Shown here: piece by piece, positions 8,341-18,941 of the stretch | Layout of the letters: each line of letters opens with the position of its first letter | Numbering within the stretch: the stretch's first letter is position 1 | Assembly: GCA_017561085.1 (NCBI GenBank) | Contig: JAFZDQ010000100.1 | Span: 1 to 47,912, forward strand | Reading direction: 5' to 3' | From: Lachnospiraceae bacterium | Lineage (GTDB): Bacteria > Bacillota > Clostridia > Lachnospirales > Lachnospiraceae | DNA length: 47,912 nucleotides | Notes under the pieces: generated by a model | What the model was told of the DNA's origin: nothing | Databases searched by the model: none | The model's input: the letters and a program-made list of their open reading frames with translations, nothing else | Program-made: the position numbers and the translations under genes

Positions 8341-9426
8341 ATGATTATTAAATCCCTTGAACTGGCTGATTTCAGAAATTATGACAATTTAGAAATCAGT
8401 TTTGATAAAGGTACCAATATTCTTTATGGTGACAATGCCCAGGGTAAAACCAATATACTGGAAGCAATTTATGTATCGGCAACTACGAAGTCCCATAAAG
8501 GAAGTAAAGACAAAGAAATTATTCATTTTGATAAAGAAGAAGCGCATATCAGAACTTATTTACAAAAAGAAGATGATGAAATAGGGGTTGATATGCATCT
8601 TCGTAAAAATAAATCAAAAGGAATTGCCATAGACGGTCAAAAAATTAAAAAAGCCGCAGATTTAATGGGACTTTTGAATATTGTTTTCTTTTCTCCGGAG
8701 GATTTGGGAATTATTAAAAACGGTCCTTCCGAAAGAAGACGTTTTGCTGATATGGAGCTTTGTCAGTTAGACAGCTTTTATCTTTATAATTTAAATCATT
8801 ACAATAGGATTATTAATCAGAGAAATAAACTTCTTAAGGATATGTATTTCCAGCCGGAACTTAGGGAAACCTTGAATATATGGGATTCCCAGCTTGTTTC
8901 CTTCGGAAGTAAGATTATTGAAAGAAGAGCGCAGTTTGCTAACCAGATGTGTGAAATCATTACGGATATCCACAGTAAATTATCCGGCGGAAAAGAAGAA
9001 TTAATCATTCAGTATGAGCCGGATGTAACCATTGATGAATTTGAAACTAAAATGAGAATGAGTCAGGAAAAGGATATCAGGGCGAAGGTTACTTCCGTAG
9101 GTCCTCACAGGGATGATTTTTCTTTCATCGTAAACGGAATTGATATCCGTAAATACGGTTCCCAGGGACAGCAAAGAACTGCAGCACTTTCCCTTAAATT
9201 ATCTGAAATTGAATTGGTTAAGAAAATAAGCAAGGATACACCGGTTCTTCTTTTGGATGATGTATTATCGGAGCTTGACAGTAACAGACAGAATTATCTT
9301 TTAAACAGTATCGGTAATATACAGACAATTATTACCTGTACGGGTTTGGATGAATTTATTAATAACAGATTTGAAATTAATAAGATTTTTAAAGTAACAA
9401 ACGGTAGTGTAGTGTGTGAAAACTAG
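8341..9426 (+). CDS. recF: DNA replication and repair protein RecF
   Basis: RecF is an SMC-like ATPase that helps load RecA at gaps. The 361-aa protein shows Walker A GDNAQGKT (residues 30-37), the ABC signature SQGQQRTAALSLKL and Walker B PVLLLDDVLSELD near the C-terminus. The start ATG has AAAGAGG upstream. It is followed 27 bp later by gyrB. Confidence 0.97.
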   Translation: MIIKSLELADFRNYDNLEISFDKGTNILYGDNAQGKTNILEAIYVSATTKSHKGSKDKEIIHFDKEEAHIRTYLQKEDDEIGVDMHLRKNKSKGIAIDGQKIKKAADLMGLLNIVFFSPEDLGIIKNGPSERRRFADMELCQLDSFYLYNLNHYNRIINQRNKLLKDMYFQPELRETLNIWDSQLVSFGSKIIERRAQFANQMCEIITDIHSKLSGGKEELIIQYEPDVTIDEFETKMRMSQEKDIRAKVTSVGPHRDDFSFIVNGIDIRKYGSQGQQRTAALSLKLSEIELVKKISKDTPVLLLDDVLSELDSNRQNYLLNSIGNIQTIITCTGLDEFINNRFEINKIFKVTNGSVVCEN

Positions 9427-11385
<1,959 letters not shown>

Positions 11386-11399
11386 ATTAGGAGACTAAA

Positions 11400-13976
11400 A
11401 TGGAAGAAAATATTTTTGATAAAATCCATGACGTAGACCTGAAAAAAACGATGGAAACCTCTTATATTGATTATGCCATGAGCGTTATTGCGTCCCGTGC
11501 GCTTCCCGATGTAAGAGACGGTCTGAAACCGGTACAGAGAAGAGTTCTTTATTCCATGATAGAATTAAATAACGGTCCCGACAAGCCGCACCGTAAAAGT
11601 GCACGTATTGTCGGTGATACAATGGGTAAGTATCATCCTCACGGTGATAGTTCTATTTATGGTGCGCTGGTTAATATGGCTCAGCCCTGGTCTTTCCGTT
11701 ATCCTTTGGTAGACGGACATGGAAACTTTGGTTCTGTGGACGGCGACGGCGCAGCTGCGATGCGTTATACGGAAGCACGTCTTTCTAAAATTTCAATGGA
11801 ACTTCTTGCGGATATCAACAAAGATACCGTTGATTTTGTTCCGAACTTTGACGAAACCGAAAAAGAACCTGTTGTTCTTCCCAGCAGATATCCTAACTTA
11901 CTTGTAAACGGTACAACCGGTATTGCGGTAGGTATGGCTACCAATATTCCTCCCCACAATTTAAGGGAAGTGGTTAGTGCCATTGTTAAAATTATTGATA
12001 ACAGAATTATTGAGGACAGGGAAACTGATATTGAAGAAATTCTTCCTATCGTGAAAGCACCCGATTTTCCTACAGGCGGTATTATTTTAGGTACCAGAGG
12101 AAGTGAAGAAGCTTACAGAACCGGCCGTGGTAAGGTAAGAGTCCGTGCAGTAACGGATATTGAAACCATGCCGAACGGTAAGAGCAGAATTATTGTTACA
12201 GAGCTTCCTTACATGGTAAATAAGGCAAATCTTATCTTAAAGATTGCCGAGCTTGTAAAACTGAAAAAGATTGACGGTATCACAGACCTTCGTGATGAAT
12301 CTGACAGAGAAGGTATGCGCATTGTTATTGAGCTTCGCCGTGATGCCAATGCCAATGTGATTATGAATCAGCTTTATAAGCATACACAGATGCAGGATAC
12401 CTTTGGTATCATTATGCTTGCGCTGGTAAATAACGAACCTAAGGTTATGAATCTTCTTGATATGCTGAATCATTATATTAAGCATCAGGAAGAAGTAGTT
12501 ACCAGAAGAACCAAATATGATTTAAATAAGGCAGAAGAAAGAGACCATATTTTACAAGGTTTATTAATTGCTTTAGATCATATTGATGAAGTAATTCAGA
12601 TTATCAGAGGCAGTCAGACAACACAGATTGCCAAAGAAAGATTAATGGAACGTTTCGGCCTTACGGAAGTACAGTCTCAGGCTATCGTCGATATGAGACT
12701 TCGTGCTCTTACCGGTTTGGAACGTGAAAAACTGGAAAACGAGCATAAAGAATTACTTGCAAAAATTGCAGAATTAAAAGCAATTTTGGCTGATAATAAG
12801 ATTCTCTTAGGTGTAATCAGAACTGAAATTACCGCTGTTGCGGATAAATTCGGTGATGACAGAAGAAGTGTGATCGGATTTGATGAATTTGATATTTCCA
12901 TGGAAGATTTGATTCCTATGGATAATACCATTATTTCCATGACTAATCTCGGATATATCAAGAGAATGACAGTGGATAATTTCAAATCCCAGCATCGTGG
13001 CGGTAAGGGAATTAAGGGAATGCAAACCATTGAGGATGATTTCATTGCAGACCTTTTGATGACCACAACCCACCACTACATCATGTTCTTTACCAATTTC
13101 GGACGTGTTTACAGACTGAAAGCATATGAGATTCCGGAAGCTTCCAGAACCTCCCGCGGTACAGCGATTATTAATTTATTACAGCTGAATCCCGGTGAAA
13201 AGATTTCAGCCTTTATGCCTGTGAAAGAATATGAAGAAAATAAGAACTTCTTTATGATTACCAAGAACGGTATCGCGAAGAAGACAAGTATTACAGAATA
13301 CAGTCATATCCGTAAAAACGGACTTACCGCAATTAATTTAAGAGAAGATGATGAATTAATTGAAGTAAAGATTACGGATGCCGATACGGAAATTTTCCTT
13401 GTAACCAAAAACGGTATGTGTATCCGCTTTAAAGAAACAGATGTCAGAGCAACCGGCAGAAGTTCTATGGGTGTTATCGGTATGAATCTGACAGATGGTG
13501 ATGAAATTGTAGGTATGCAGCTTGATCATCAGGGTGATTCCCTCCTGATTGCTTCCGAAAAGGGTATGGGTAAACGTACTTACTTAGATGAATTCACCAT
13601 TCAGAAGCGTGGCGGTAAGGGTGTGAAATGTTACAAGATTACCGAGAAGACCGGCGAAGTAATCGGTGTGAAGGCAGTAAATGACGATCACGAAATTCTG
13701 ATGATTACTACAGGCGGAATTATTATTCAGATTCCTATGAGTGACGTTTCAACTATGGGACGTATCACCTCCGGCGTGAAGTTAATTAATCTGGATGATG
13801 ATGTAACGGTAGCCCAGATTGCCAAAGTAAGAGAAAAAGTATCTAACGGCGACCAGGAATTTGAAAACATTGATGATGCCATGGAAGAGATTCCTGAGGA
13901 AGCAAAAATGATTCCGGAAAATGCTTTAGAGGAAGAGGAAGAAATTACACTTCCTACGGAAGAAAATGAAGAATAA
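11400..13976 (+). CDS. gyrA: DNA gyrase subunit A
   Basis: GyrA cleaves and rejoins DNA. The active-site tyrosine is Tyr123 in [11 protein letters not shown]. The C-terminal beta-pinwheel carries a GyrA-box form QKRGGKG, which supports true gyrase rather than topoisomerase IV, and a long acidic tail ([15 protein letters not shown]). The 858-aa length is typical of Clostridia. In the quinolone-determining region [12 protein letters not shown], the residue equivalent to E. coli Ser83 is Ser84, while the Asp87 equivalent is Gly88. A strong terminator follows. Confidence 0.97.
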   Translation: MEENIFDKIHDVDLKKTMETSYIDYAMSVIASRALPDVRDGLKPVQRRVLYSMIELNNGPDKPHRKSARIVGDTMGKYHPHGDSSIYGALVNMAQPWSFRYPLVDGHGNFGSVDGDGAAAMRYTEARLSKISMELLADINKDTVDFVPNFDETEKEPVVLPSRYPNLLVNGTTGIAVGMATNIPPHNLREVVSAIVKIIDNRIIEDRETDIEEILPIVKAPDFPTGGIILGTRGSEEAYRTGRGKVRVRAVTDIETMPNGKSRIIVTELPYMVNKANLILKIAELVKLKKIDGITDLRDESDREGMRIVIELRRDANANVIMNQLYKHTQMQDTFGIIMLALVNNEPKVMNLLDMLNHYIKHQEEVVTRRTKYDLNKAEERDHILQGLLIALDHIDEVIQIIRGSQTTQIAKERLMERFGLTEVQSQAIVDMRLRALTGLEREKLENEHKELLAKIAELKAILADNKILLGVIRTEITAVADKFGDDRRSVIGFDEFDISMEDLIPMDNTIISMTNLGYIKRMTVDNFKSQHRGGKGIKGMQTIEDDFIADLLMTTTHHYIMFFTNFGRVYRLKAYEIPEASRTSRGTAIINLLQLNPGEKISAFMPVKEYEENKNFFMITKNGIAKKTSITEYSHIRKNGLTAINLREDDELIEVKITDADTEIFLVTKNGMCIRFKETDVRATGRSSMGVIGMNLTDGDEIVGMQLDHQGDSLLIASEKGMGKRTYLDEFTIQKRGGKGVKCYKITEKTGEVIGVKAVNDDHEILMITTGGIIIQIPMSDVSTMGRITSGVKLINLDDDVTVAQIAKVREKVSNGDQEFENIDDAMEEIPEEAKMIPENALEEEEEITLPTEENEE

Positions 13977-13998
13977 TTAAATAATTATGTATGATTAA

Positions 13999-14031
13999 AG
14001 AGGTTACAAACTTTTTGTAGCCTCTTTTTTT
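13999..14031 (+). terminator. Intrinsic terminator after gyrA
   Basis: A 12-bp stem (13999-14010 with 14014-14025, one G-U pair) with a 3-nt loop is followed by six T residues, about 22 bp after the gyrA stop. It closes the dnaA-gyrA transcription unit. Confidence 0.9.
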
Positions 14032-14178
14032 ATACAATTTATTATGTATAATTCATTTTTATATAAATATATATTCAAATTCTTTAATTATTTATGTAAA
14101 GTGACTATTGCTTTTCTTAGGAAACGGGTATAAAACTAATATGGACTAATACTAGTTTTAAGAGGAGACAAAATTATT

Positions 14179-15372
14179 ATGGAAAGTTATTTGGTTTTAA
14201 AGGATCTTGCAATCATTGTAATTGCTGCAAAAGTCTTTGGTATTGTTGCCCGGAAATTAAAAGCGCCCCAGGTTGTGGGAGAAATCATTGCCGGTCTGAT
14301 TATCGGTCCCAGTGTTCTCGGATTTGTGGAACAGACTGATTTTCTTTTGCAGATGGCAGAAATCGGTGTTATTTTATTAATGTTTTCTGCCGGTCTTGAA
14401 ACAGACTTAAAGGAACTGTTAAAAACAGGACCGCTTGCGACATTGATTGCTTGTGCAGGTGTATTTATTCCTTTGGCAGTCGGTGCACTTTACTATATGT
14501 TATATTACGGAATGTCACCTTGGGGTTCGGATGAATTTTATAAAGCAGTTTTCATGGGAGCCATTATGACGGCAACTTCGGTAAGTATTACCGTCCAATC
14601 GCTAAAAGAAATGGGGAAACTAAAGGGAAAAATAGGTACTACCATTTTGAGTGCGGCAATTATTGATGATATCATCGGTATTATTGTTCTTACTTTTGTG
14701 ATAGGATTTAAAAATCCGGATTCTAACCCCGGAACAGTAATTATGAATACGGTTTTATTCTTTGTACTGGCGGTAGGTGTCGGTTTTATTTCCTACAAAA
14801 TTTTTAAAATTGTAGATAAAAGATATCCTCATACCAGACGTATTCCCATTGCGGCACTTGCTTACTGTTTTGCAATGGCTTATATTGCGGAAAGATATTT
14901 CGGAATTGCCGATATTACAGGCGCTTATGTAGCCGGTATCATTCTTTGTTCCGTAGATGATTGTACTTACATTGAAAGAAAAGTTGATATCAATTCTTAT
15001 ATGTTATTCGGACCTGTCTTTTTTGCAAGTATCGGTTTAAAGACAAATATTGACAATATTAATGGAAGTATCTTGTTATTTTCTGTAGGATTTGTTATAG
15101 TTGCATTATTAACAAAAATAATCGGTTGCGGCATTATGGCAAGGCTTTGTAAATTCAAAGGACATGATGCTTTGAAAATCGGTGTGGGTATGATGACCAG
15201 AGGCGAGGTTGCCCTGATTATTTCCCAAAAAGGTCTTTCCGTAGGACTTTTAGAGCCGGTATATTTTACTTCCGTAATTTTATTGATTATCTTTTCTTCC
15301 ATCGCAACGCCGATTATTTTGAAATTCCTTTATTCGAAAGATAAGGAACCGGAAGAGATTCAGACAGCTTAG
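14179..15372 (+). CDS. CPA2-family cation/proton antiporter (Kef/NapA type)
   Basis: A 397-aa integral membrane protein with about 12 hydrophobic segments. It shows CPA2 features: APQVVGEIIAGLIIGPSVLG in the second helix, FSAGLETDLKEL, ATSVSITVQSLKEMG and SAAIIDDIIGIIVL. The double aspartate IIDD in the ion-binding helix is typical of electrogenic Na+/H+ antiporters such as NapA, so sodium or potassium export against protons is likely; the ion cannot be fixed from sequence. No C-terminal TrkA-N regulatory domain is present. It is followed 43 bp later by an SPFH protein. Confidence 0.88.
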   Translation: MESYLVLKDLAIIVIAAKVFGIVARKLKAPQVVGEIIAGLIIGPSVLGFVEQTDFLLQMAEIGVILLMFSAGLETDLKELLKTGPLATLIACAGVFIPLAVGALYYMLYYGMSPWGSDEFYKAVFMGAIMTATSVSITVQSLKEMGKLKGKIGTTILSAAIIDDIIGIIVLTFVIGFKNPDSNPGTVIMNTVLFFVLAVGVGFISYKIFKIVDKRYPHTRRIPIAALAYCFAMAYIAERYFGIADITGAYVAGIILCSVDDCTYIERKVDINSYMLFGPVFFASIGLKTNIDNINGSILLFSVGFVIVALLTKIIGCGIMARLCKFKGHDALKIGVGMMTRGEVALIISQKGLSVGLLEPVYFTSVILLIIFSSIATPIILKFLYSKDKEPEEIQTA

Positions 15373-15415
15373 GCTGATTGAATAAATACATAAGTGAAAG
15401 GGAAGGAAACTAAAG

Positions 15416-16933
15416 ATGTTAGCAGTAATTATTGGTGTGGTTGTAGTAGTTTTACTTATCATTGTATTTACGGGTTATAAGAAAGCGCCCCCGGATACAG
15501 CATTTATCATTTCCGGTCTCCGTAAGAAAGTAATCATTGGTAAAGCAAGTGTCAAGATTCCTTATTTGGAAAGACTTGATAAGTTGAGTTTGAAGCTGAT
15601 TGCAATTGATGTAAAAACACAGAATGCCGTACCTACGGCAGATTACATCAACATCCGTGTTGATGCAGCTGTAAACGTTAAAATCAGCAGTGAAAAAGAA
15701 AAATTATCTCTTGCAGCTGAAAACTTCTTGAACCAGAACACCCAGTATATTGCAGGTATTGCACGGGAAGTTTTGGAAGGTAACATGAGAGAAATCGTTG
15801 GCCGTATGAGACTGGAAGAAATGGTTAGCGACCGTCAGAAATTTGCAAACCTGGTTAAGGAAAATGCAGAACCTGACCTTGCAGCTATGGGTCTTGATAT
15901 TGTCAGCTTTAACGTACAGAATTTCTCCGACGGAAACGGCGTTATCGATGACTTAGGTATTGATAACATTTCCCAGATTAAGAAAAAAGCAGCAATTGCC
16001 AAAGCAGAAGCTGAAAAAGAAATCGCAGTAGCGAAAGCTGAAGCAGATAAGCAGGCAAACGATGCAAGAATCAATGCAGAACGCGAAATCGCGAAGAAGA
16101 ACAACGAACTTGCCCTTCAGAAGGCAGAACTGCAGAAATTAGAAGATACCAAGCGTGCGGAAGCTGATGCAGCTTACAGCATCCAGGAACAGGAACAGCG
16201 TAAGACCATCGAAATCGCTACCCAGGAAGCTAGTATCGCTAAGCAGGAAAAGGAAGTTATCTTAAAACAGCGTGAAGCAGAAGTTAAAGAAAAAGCATTA
16301 GATGCAGAAGTTAAGAAGAAAGCAGAAGCTGAAAAGTTTGCACGTCAGCAGCAGTCTGAAGCTGAACTTTATGAAAGAATGAAGAAAGCGGAAGCTGAAA
16401 AGTTCGAACGTGAAAAAGAAGCAGAAGCATTAAAGGCAACTGCAGAAGCACAGAAGTTTGCGAAAGAACAGGAAGCAGAAGGTATCCGTATGGTGGGTGA
16501 AGCGGAAGCGGAAGCCATCAGAGCAAAGGGTGTTGCGGAAGCAGAAGCAATGGAAAAGAAAGCAATCGCTTACCAGAAGTACAACAACGCAGCGATGGCT
16601 GAAATGCTTATCCAGGTACTTCCTGAAATCGCAGGCAAGATTGCAGAACCTCTTACCCAGATTGATAAGATTACCATCATCGGTGGTGACGGAAATAACG
16701 GCGTACATAACGTAGCTGATAATGTACCTGCTGTTATGACCAAGTTATTCGAAACCATGAAAGAAACCGTAGGTATTGATCTTGGTGAAATCGTGAAAGC
16801 CGGAACCTACGATGCAAAGGTTAACAGAAATATTAACTTTACCGGACTTCCCGAAGATGCACAGTCTGAAGTAGTGGCTGCTATGGCTGGTGCTGTTGCA
16901 GAAGAAGTAGTAAATGATACTGAGGAAGTATAA
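15416..16933 (+). CDS. Flotillin-like SPFH-domain protein
   Basis: The 505-aa protein has one N-terminal membrane segment (LAVIIGVVVVVLLIIVF), an SPFH/band-7 domain (about residues 22-185), and a long alanine/glutamate/lysine coiled coil (about 190-390, many KAEAE repeats), then a conserved C-terminal region with NAAMAEMLIQVLPEIAGKIAEPL. This is the FloT/YqiK layout; such proteins organise membrane microdomains. Upstream is the antiporter, with which it is probably co-transcribed. A terminator follows at 16990. Confidence 0.9.
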   Translation: MLAVIIGVVVVVLLIIVFTGYKKAPPDTAFIISGLRKKVIIGKASVKIPYLERLDKLSLKLIAIDVKTQNAVPTADYINIRVDAAVNVKISSEKEKLSLAAENFLNQNTQYIAGIAREVLEGNMREIVGRMRLEEMVSDRQKFANLVKENAEPDLAAMGLDIVSFNVQNFSDGNGVIDDLGIDNISQIKKKAAIAKAEAEKEIAVAKAEADKQANDARINAEREIAKKNNELALQKAELQKLEDTKRAEADAAYSIQEQEQRKTIEIATQEASIAKQEKEVILKQREAEVKEKALDAEVKKKAEAEKFARQQQSEAELYERMKKAEAEKFEREKEAEALKATAEAQKFAKEQEAEGIRMVGEAEAEAIRAKGVAEAEAMEKKAIAYQKYNNAAMAEMLIQVLPEIAGKIAEPLTQIDKITIIGGDGNNGVHNVADNVPAVMTKLFETMKETVGIDLGEIVKAGTYDAKVNRNINFTGLPEDAQSEVVAAMAGAVAEEVVNDTEEV

Positions 16934-16989
16934 GATTTACATAGAATCAGTGATTCATGAAAGATGTATGAGAAATAAGTAATTTTTTG

Positions 16990-17023
16990 AAAGGTGTAAC
17001 TCCTGTTGGAGATACACCTTTTT
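16990..17023 (+). terminator. Intrinsic terminator after the flotillin gene
   Basis: A 14-bp stem with one mismatch (16990-17003 with 17008-17021), loop TGTT, and a short T run. It closes the antiporter-flotillin unit. Confidence 0.8.
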
Positions 17024-17087
17024 CAATTGCTTTAGAATTGTTTTTTTAATCAAAAGGAGTATACTTGTAAAAAGAGGTATTATTGCT

Positions 17088-18437
17088 ATGCAGACATCAA
17101 AAGTTGATTTTTCAAAAGGACCCGTTTGGAAGTGTATTATTGCGCAGGCGATTCCGCTGACTATCGCCCAGCTGGTGCAGCTTCTTTACAATGTGGTAGA
17201 CAGAATTTACATAGGACATATGGAAGGAGGAAGTTCGTTAGCACTCACCGGTGTGGGACTTACCTTTCCTATCGTAACATTGATTATGGCTTTTACAGCC
17301 CTGTTCGGAATGGGCGGAGTACCGCTCTTTTCTATGGAAAGAGGTGCCGGAGAACAGGAAAAAGCAGAAAAGATATTGGGAAATTCCTTTGCCCTGTTAC
17401 TGATAAGTGCAGTGACTTTAACGGTAGTAAGTTTCGTTTTCAAAAGGCCCATTTTATTTGCCTTCGGATCCAGTGAAGCATCCTATGTGTATGCAGATGC
17501 TTATCTTAGGATTTATCTGTTTGGAACCATTTTTTCCGTATTGACTACAGGTTTAAACGGATATATTAATGCCCAGGGTTTTCCGAGGGTTGGTATGATT
17601 ACTACCATTATGGGAGCAGTCATCAATATTATTCTGGACCCGGTTTTTATTTTTGGTTTGGGAATGGGTGTATCCGGTGCGGCTTTGGCAACGGTAATCA
17701 GCCAGGCAGTATCCGCTACTTGGGTTCTTCGATTTTTAACAGGTAAAAAAGCTGTGGTGCCGCTGAAATTACAGAATATCAGAATCAGTAAAAAGATTAC
17801 GGGGGACATTTGTGCGCTGGGAGCTTCTAACTTTATCATGAATGCAACCAATTGTCTGGTGCAGGTGGTTTGTAATAAGACGTTACAAATGTACGGCGGC
17901 GATATTTACGTAGGTATTATGACAGTTGCCAATTCCGTGCGGGAAATCACCGTGCTTCCAATCGGCGGAATCGTAAACGGCGGTCAGCCGGTAATCAGTT
18001 TTAATTACGGAGCAAAAGATTTTAAGCGGGCAAAAGCCGGCGTCAATTTCAATACGGTTTTGGGATCGGCATATACGATGCTTGCCTGGATTTTGGTAGT
18101 TGCCGTTCCCGGGTTTTGGTTCGGTCTTTTTTCAGATGATTTGCAAATGATGAATATCGGTGTGGACATGCTGAAAATTTATTTCTTCGGATTTGTGTTT
18201 ATGGCATTTCAGTTTTCCGGACAGTCCACGTTTCAGGCGCTGGGCGATGCGAAACATGCGATTTTCTTTTCCCTGCTTCGGAAAGCAATTATTGTAACAC
18301 CGCTTACGATTCTTTTGCCTATGGCGGGTTTTGGCGTAAAAGGTGTATTTCTGGCGGAGCCCATTTCTAATGTGATTGGCGGCCTTGCCTGTTATATCAC
18401 CATGCGGCTGACGGTTTATAAAAAATTGTTTGGATAA
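17088..18437 (+). CDS. MATE-family efflux transporter
   Basis: A 449-aa protein with 12 predicted membrane segments in two halves. It begins FSKGPVWKCIIAQAIPLTIAQLVQLLYNVVDRIYIG, the standard start of NorM/DinF-like MATE exporters, with GLTFPIVTLIMAFTALFGMGG next. Substrate is unknown; the family exports cationic drugs or metabolites using Na+ or H+ gradients. Eight bases after its stop begins the promoter of the thrS leader. Confidence 0.92.
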   Translation: MQTSKVDFSKGPVWKCIIAQAIPLTIAQLVQLLYNVVDRIYIGHMEGGSSLALTGVGLTFPIVTLIMAFTALFGMGGVPLFSMERGAGEQEKAEKILGNSFALLLISAVTLTVVSFVFKRPILFAFGSSEASYVYADAYLRIYLFGTIFSVLTTGLNGYINAQGFPRVGMITTIMGAVINIILDPVFIFGLGMGVSGAALATVISQAVSATWVLRFLTGKKAVVPLKLQNIRISKKITGDICALGASNFIMNATNCLVQVVCNKTLQMYGGDIYVGIMTVANSVREITVLPIGGIVNGGQPVISFNYGAKDFKRAKAGVNFNTVLGSAYTMLAWILVVAVPGFWFGLFSDDLQMMNIGVDMLKIYFFGFVFMAFQFSGQSTFQALGDAKHAIFFSLLRKAIIVTPLTILLPMAGFGVKGVFLAEPISNVIGGLACYITMRLTVYKKLFG

Positions 18438-18445
18438 AAATAGAA

Positions 18446-18474
18446 TTGACATCTATTGATTCAAGTGTTATGAT
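18446..18474 (+). promoter_or_regulatory. Promoter of the thrS T-box leader
   Basis: TTGACA at 18446-18451 and TATGAT at 18469-18474 with an ideal 17-bp spacer. Transcription should start near 18481, just before the T-box stem I. Confidence 0.85.
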
Positions 18475-18480
18475 ACGTTC

Positions 18481-18739
18481 AAATAACATGAGAAAAGCAA
18501 TGACGGAAAGAGTAGTTTGCGGGAATCATCCAGAGAGAGTGGCAGTTTGGTGGAAGTCACTTATGAAGAAAGCTTACGAAAACCATTCCCGAGCTGTAAT
18601 ACCTAAAACGAAAGTTATTAAGTATTACCGTAAGCCCGCGTTAAGGGATAAGATTTGTTGGAATCTGAAGTGAAAAGTTAAGGTGGAACCGTGCACAATG
18701 CACCCTTAGATTACTGTATAGTAATCTAAGGGTTTTTTT
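18481..18739 (+). promoter_or_regulatory. Threonine T-box riboswitch with intrinsic terminator
   Basis: The leader shows T-box landmarks. CGGGAAT (18520-18526) pairs with ATTCCCG (18585-18591) at the stem I specifier region, leaving ACC (18582-18584, a Thr codon) followed by A, the expected specifier layout. The distal stem I has the AGAGAG motif at about 18533. The T-box proper, AGGTGGAACCGTG, is at 18681-18693; its TGGA bulge fits a tRNA ending in UCCA. The terminator is a 13-bp stem (18703-18715/18720-18732) with loop GTAT and seven T residues. CACCCTTA (18701-18708) can pair with the TAAGGTG segment to form the antiterminator instead. Uncharged tRNA-Thr should therefore turn on thrS. Confidence 0.93.
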
Positions 18740-18870
18740 AATTCATAGGAAATCCTATGAATTAAAAAAACGTAAGAATGCGCATGACGCGTAAGCGGAA
18801 AATGTCGCATAGCGACAACGCGTCAGCGCAAGAATGTGCGAAGCACATTCTTATCTATGCGCAGCTCGCG
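18733..18870. repeat. Palindrome-rich block between the thrS T-box terminator and the start codon
   Basis: Three inverted repeats stand in a row. 18733-18750 and 18753-18770 form an 18-bp perfect palindrome that begins with the terminator T run and ends in an A run. 18779-18792 pairs with 18818-18830 (TGCGC..GACGCGT with ACGCGTC.GCGCA), enclosing an inner TGTCGC/GCGACA hairpin (18803-18808/18812-18817). 18830-18839 pairs with 18843-18852 (10 bp). The 13-mer at 18857-18869 is the inverse of 4600-4612. All of it would lie in the thrS 5' untranslated RNA after anti-termination. Confidence 0.7.
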
Positions 18871-18941
18871 AGAGCATTTATGCAAGCTTTCTTATGTTAT
18901 TCGAAACTAAATATTTTTTTATTCGAAAGGAGACATGAGAA

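Noticed and set aside
16010-16560. Repetitive GCAGAAGC-like DNA in the flotillin gene, at first sight a tandem repeat array
   Set aside because: It is the codon pattern of an Ala/Glu/Lys coiled coil, normal for SPFH proteins.
18603-18626. ACC in the GTAATACC segment as an alternative T-box specifier
   Set aside because: GTAATAC there pairs with a downstream GTATTAC as a separate stem; the ACC at 18582-18584 lies in the expected loop next to the stem I helix.
18446-18673. Open frame of 75 codons on the plus strand in front of thrS
   Set aside because: It lies wholly in the T-box leader, overlaps the promoter and specifier region, and has no ribosome-binding site or protein-like composition.
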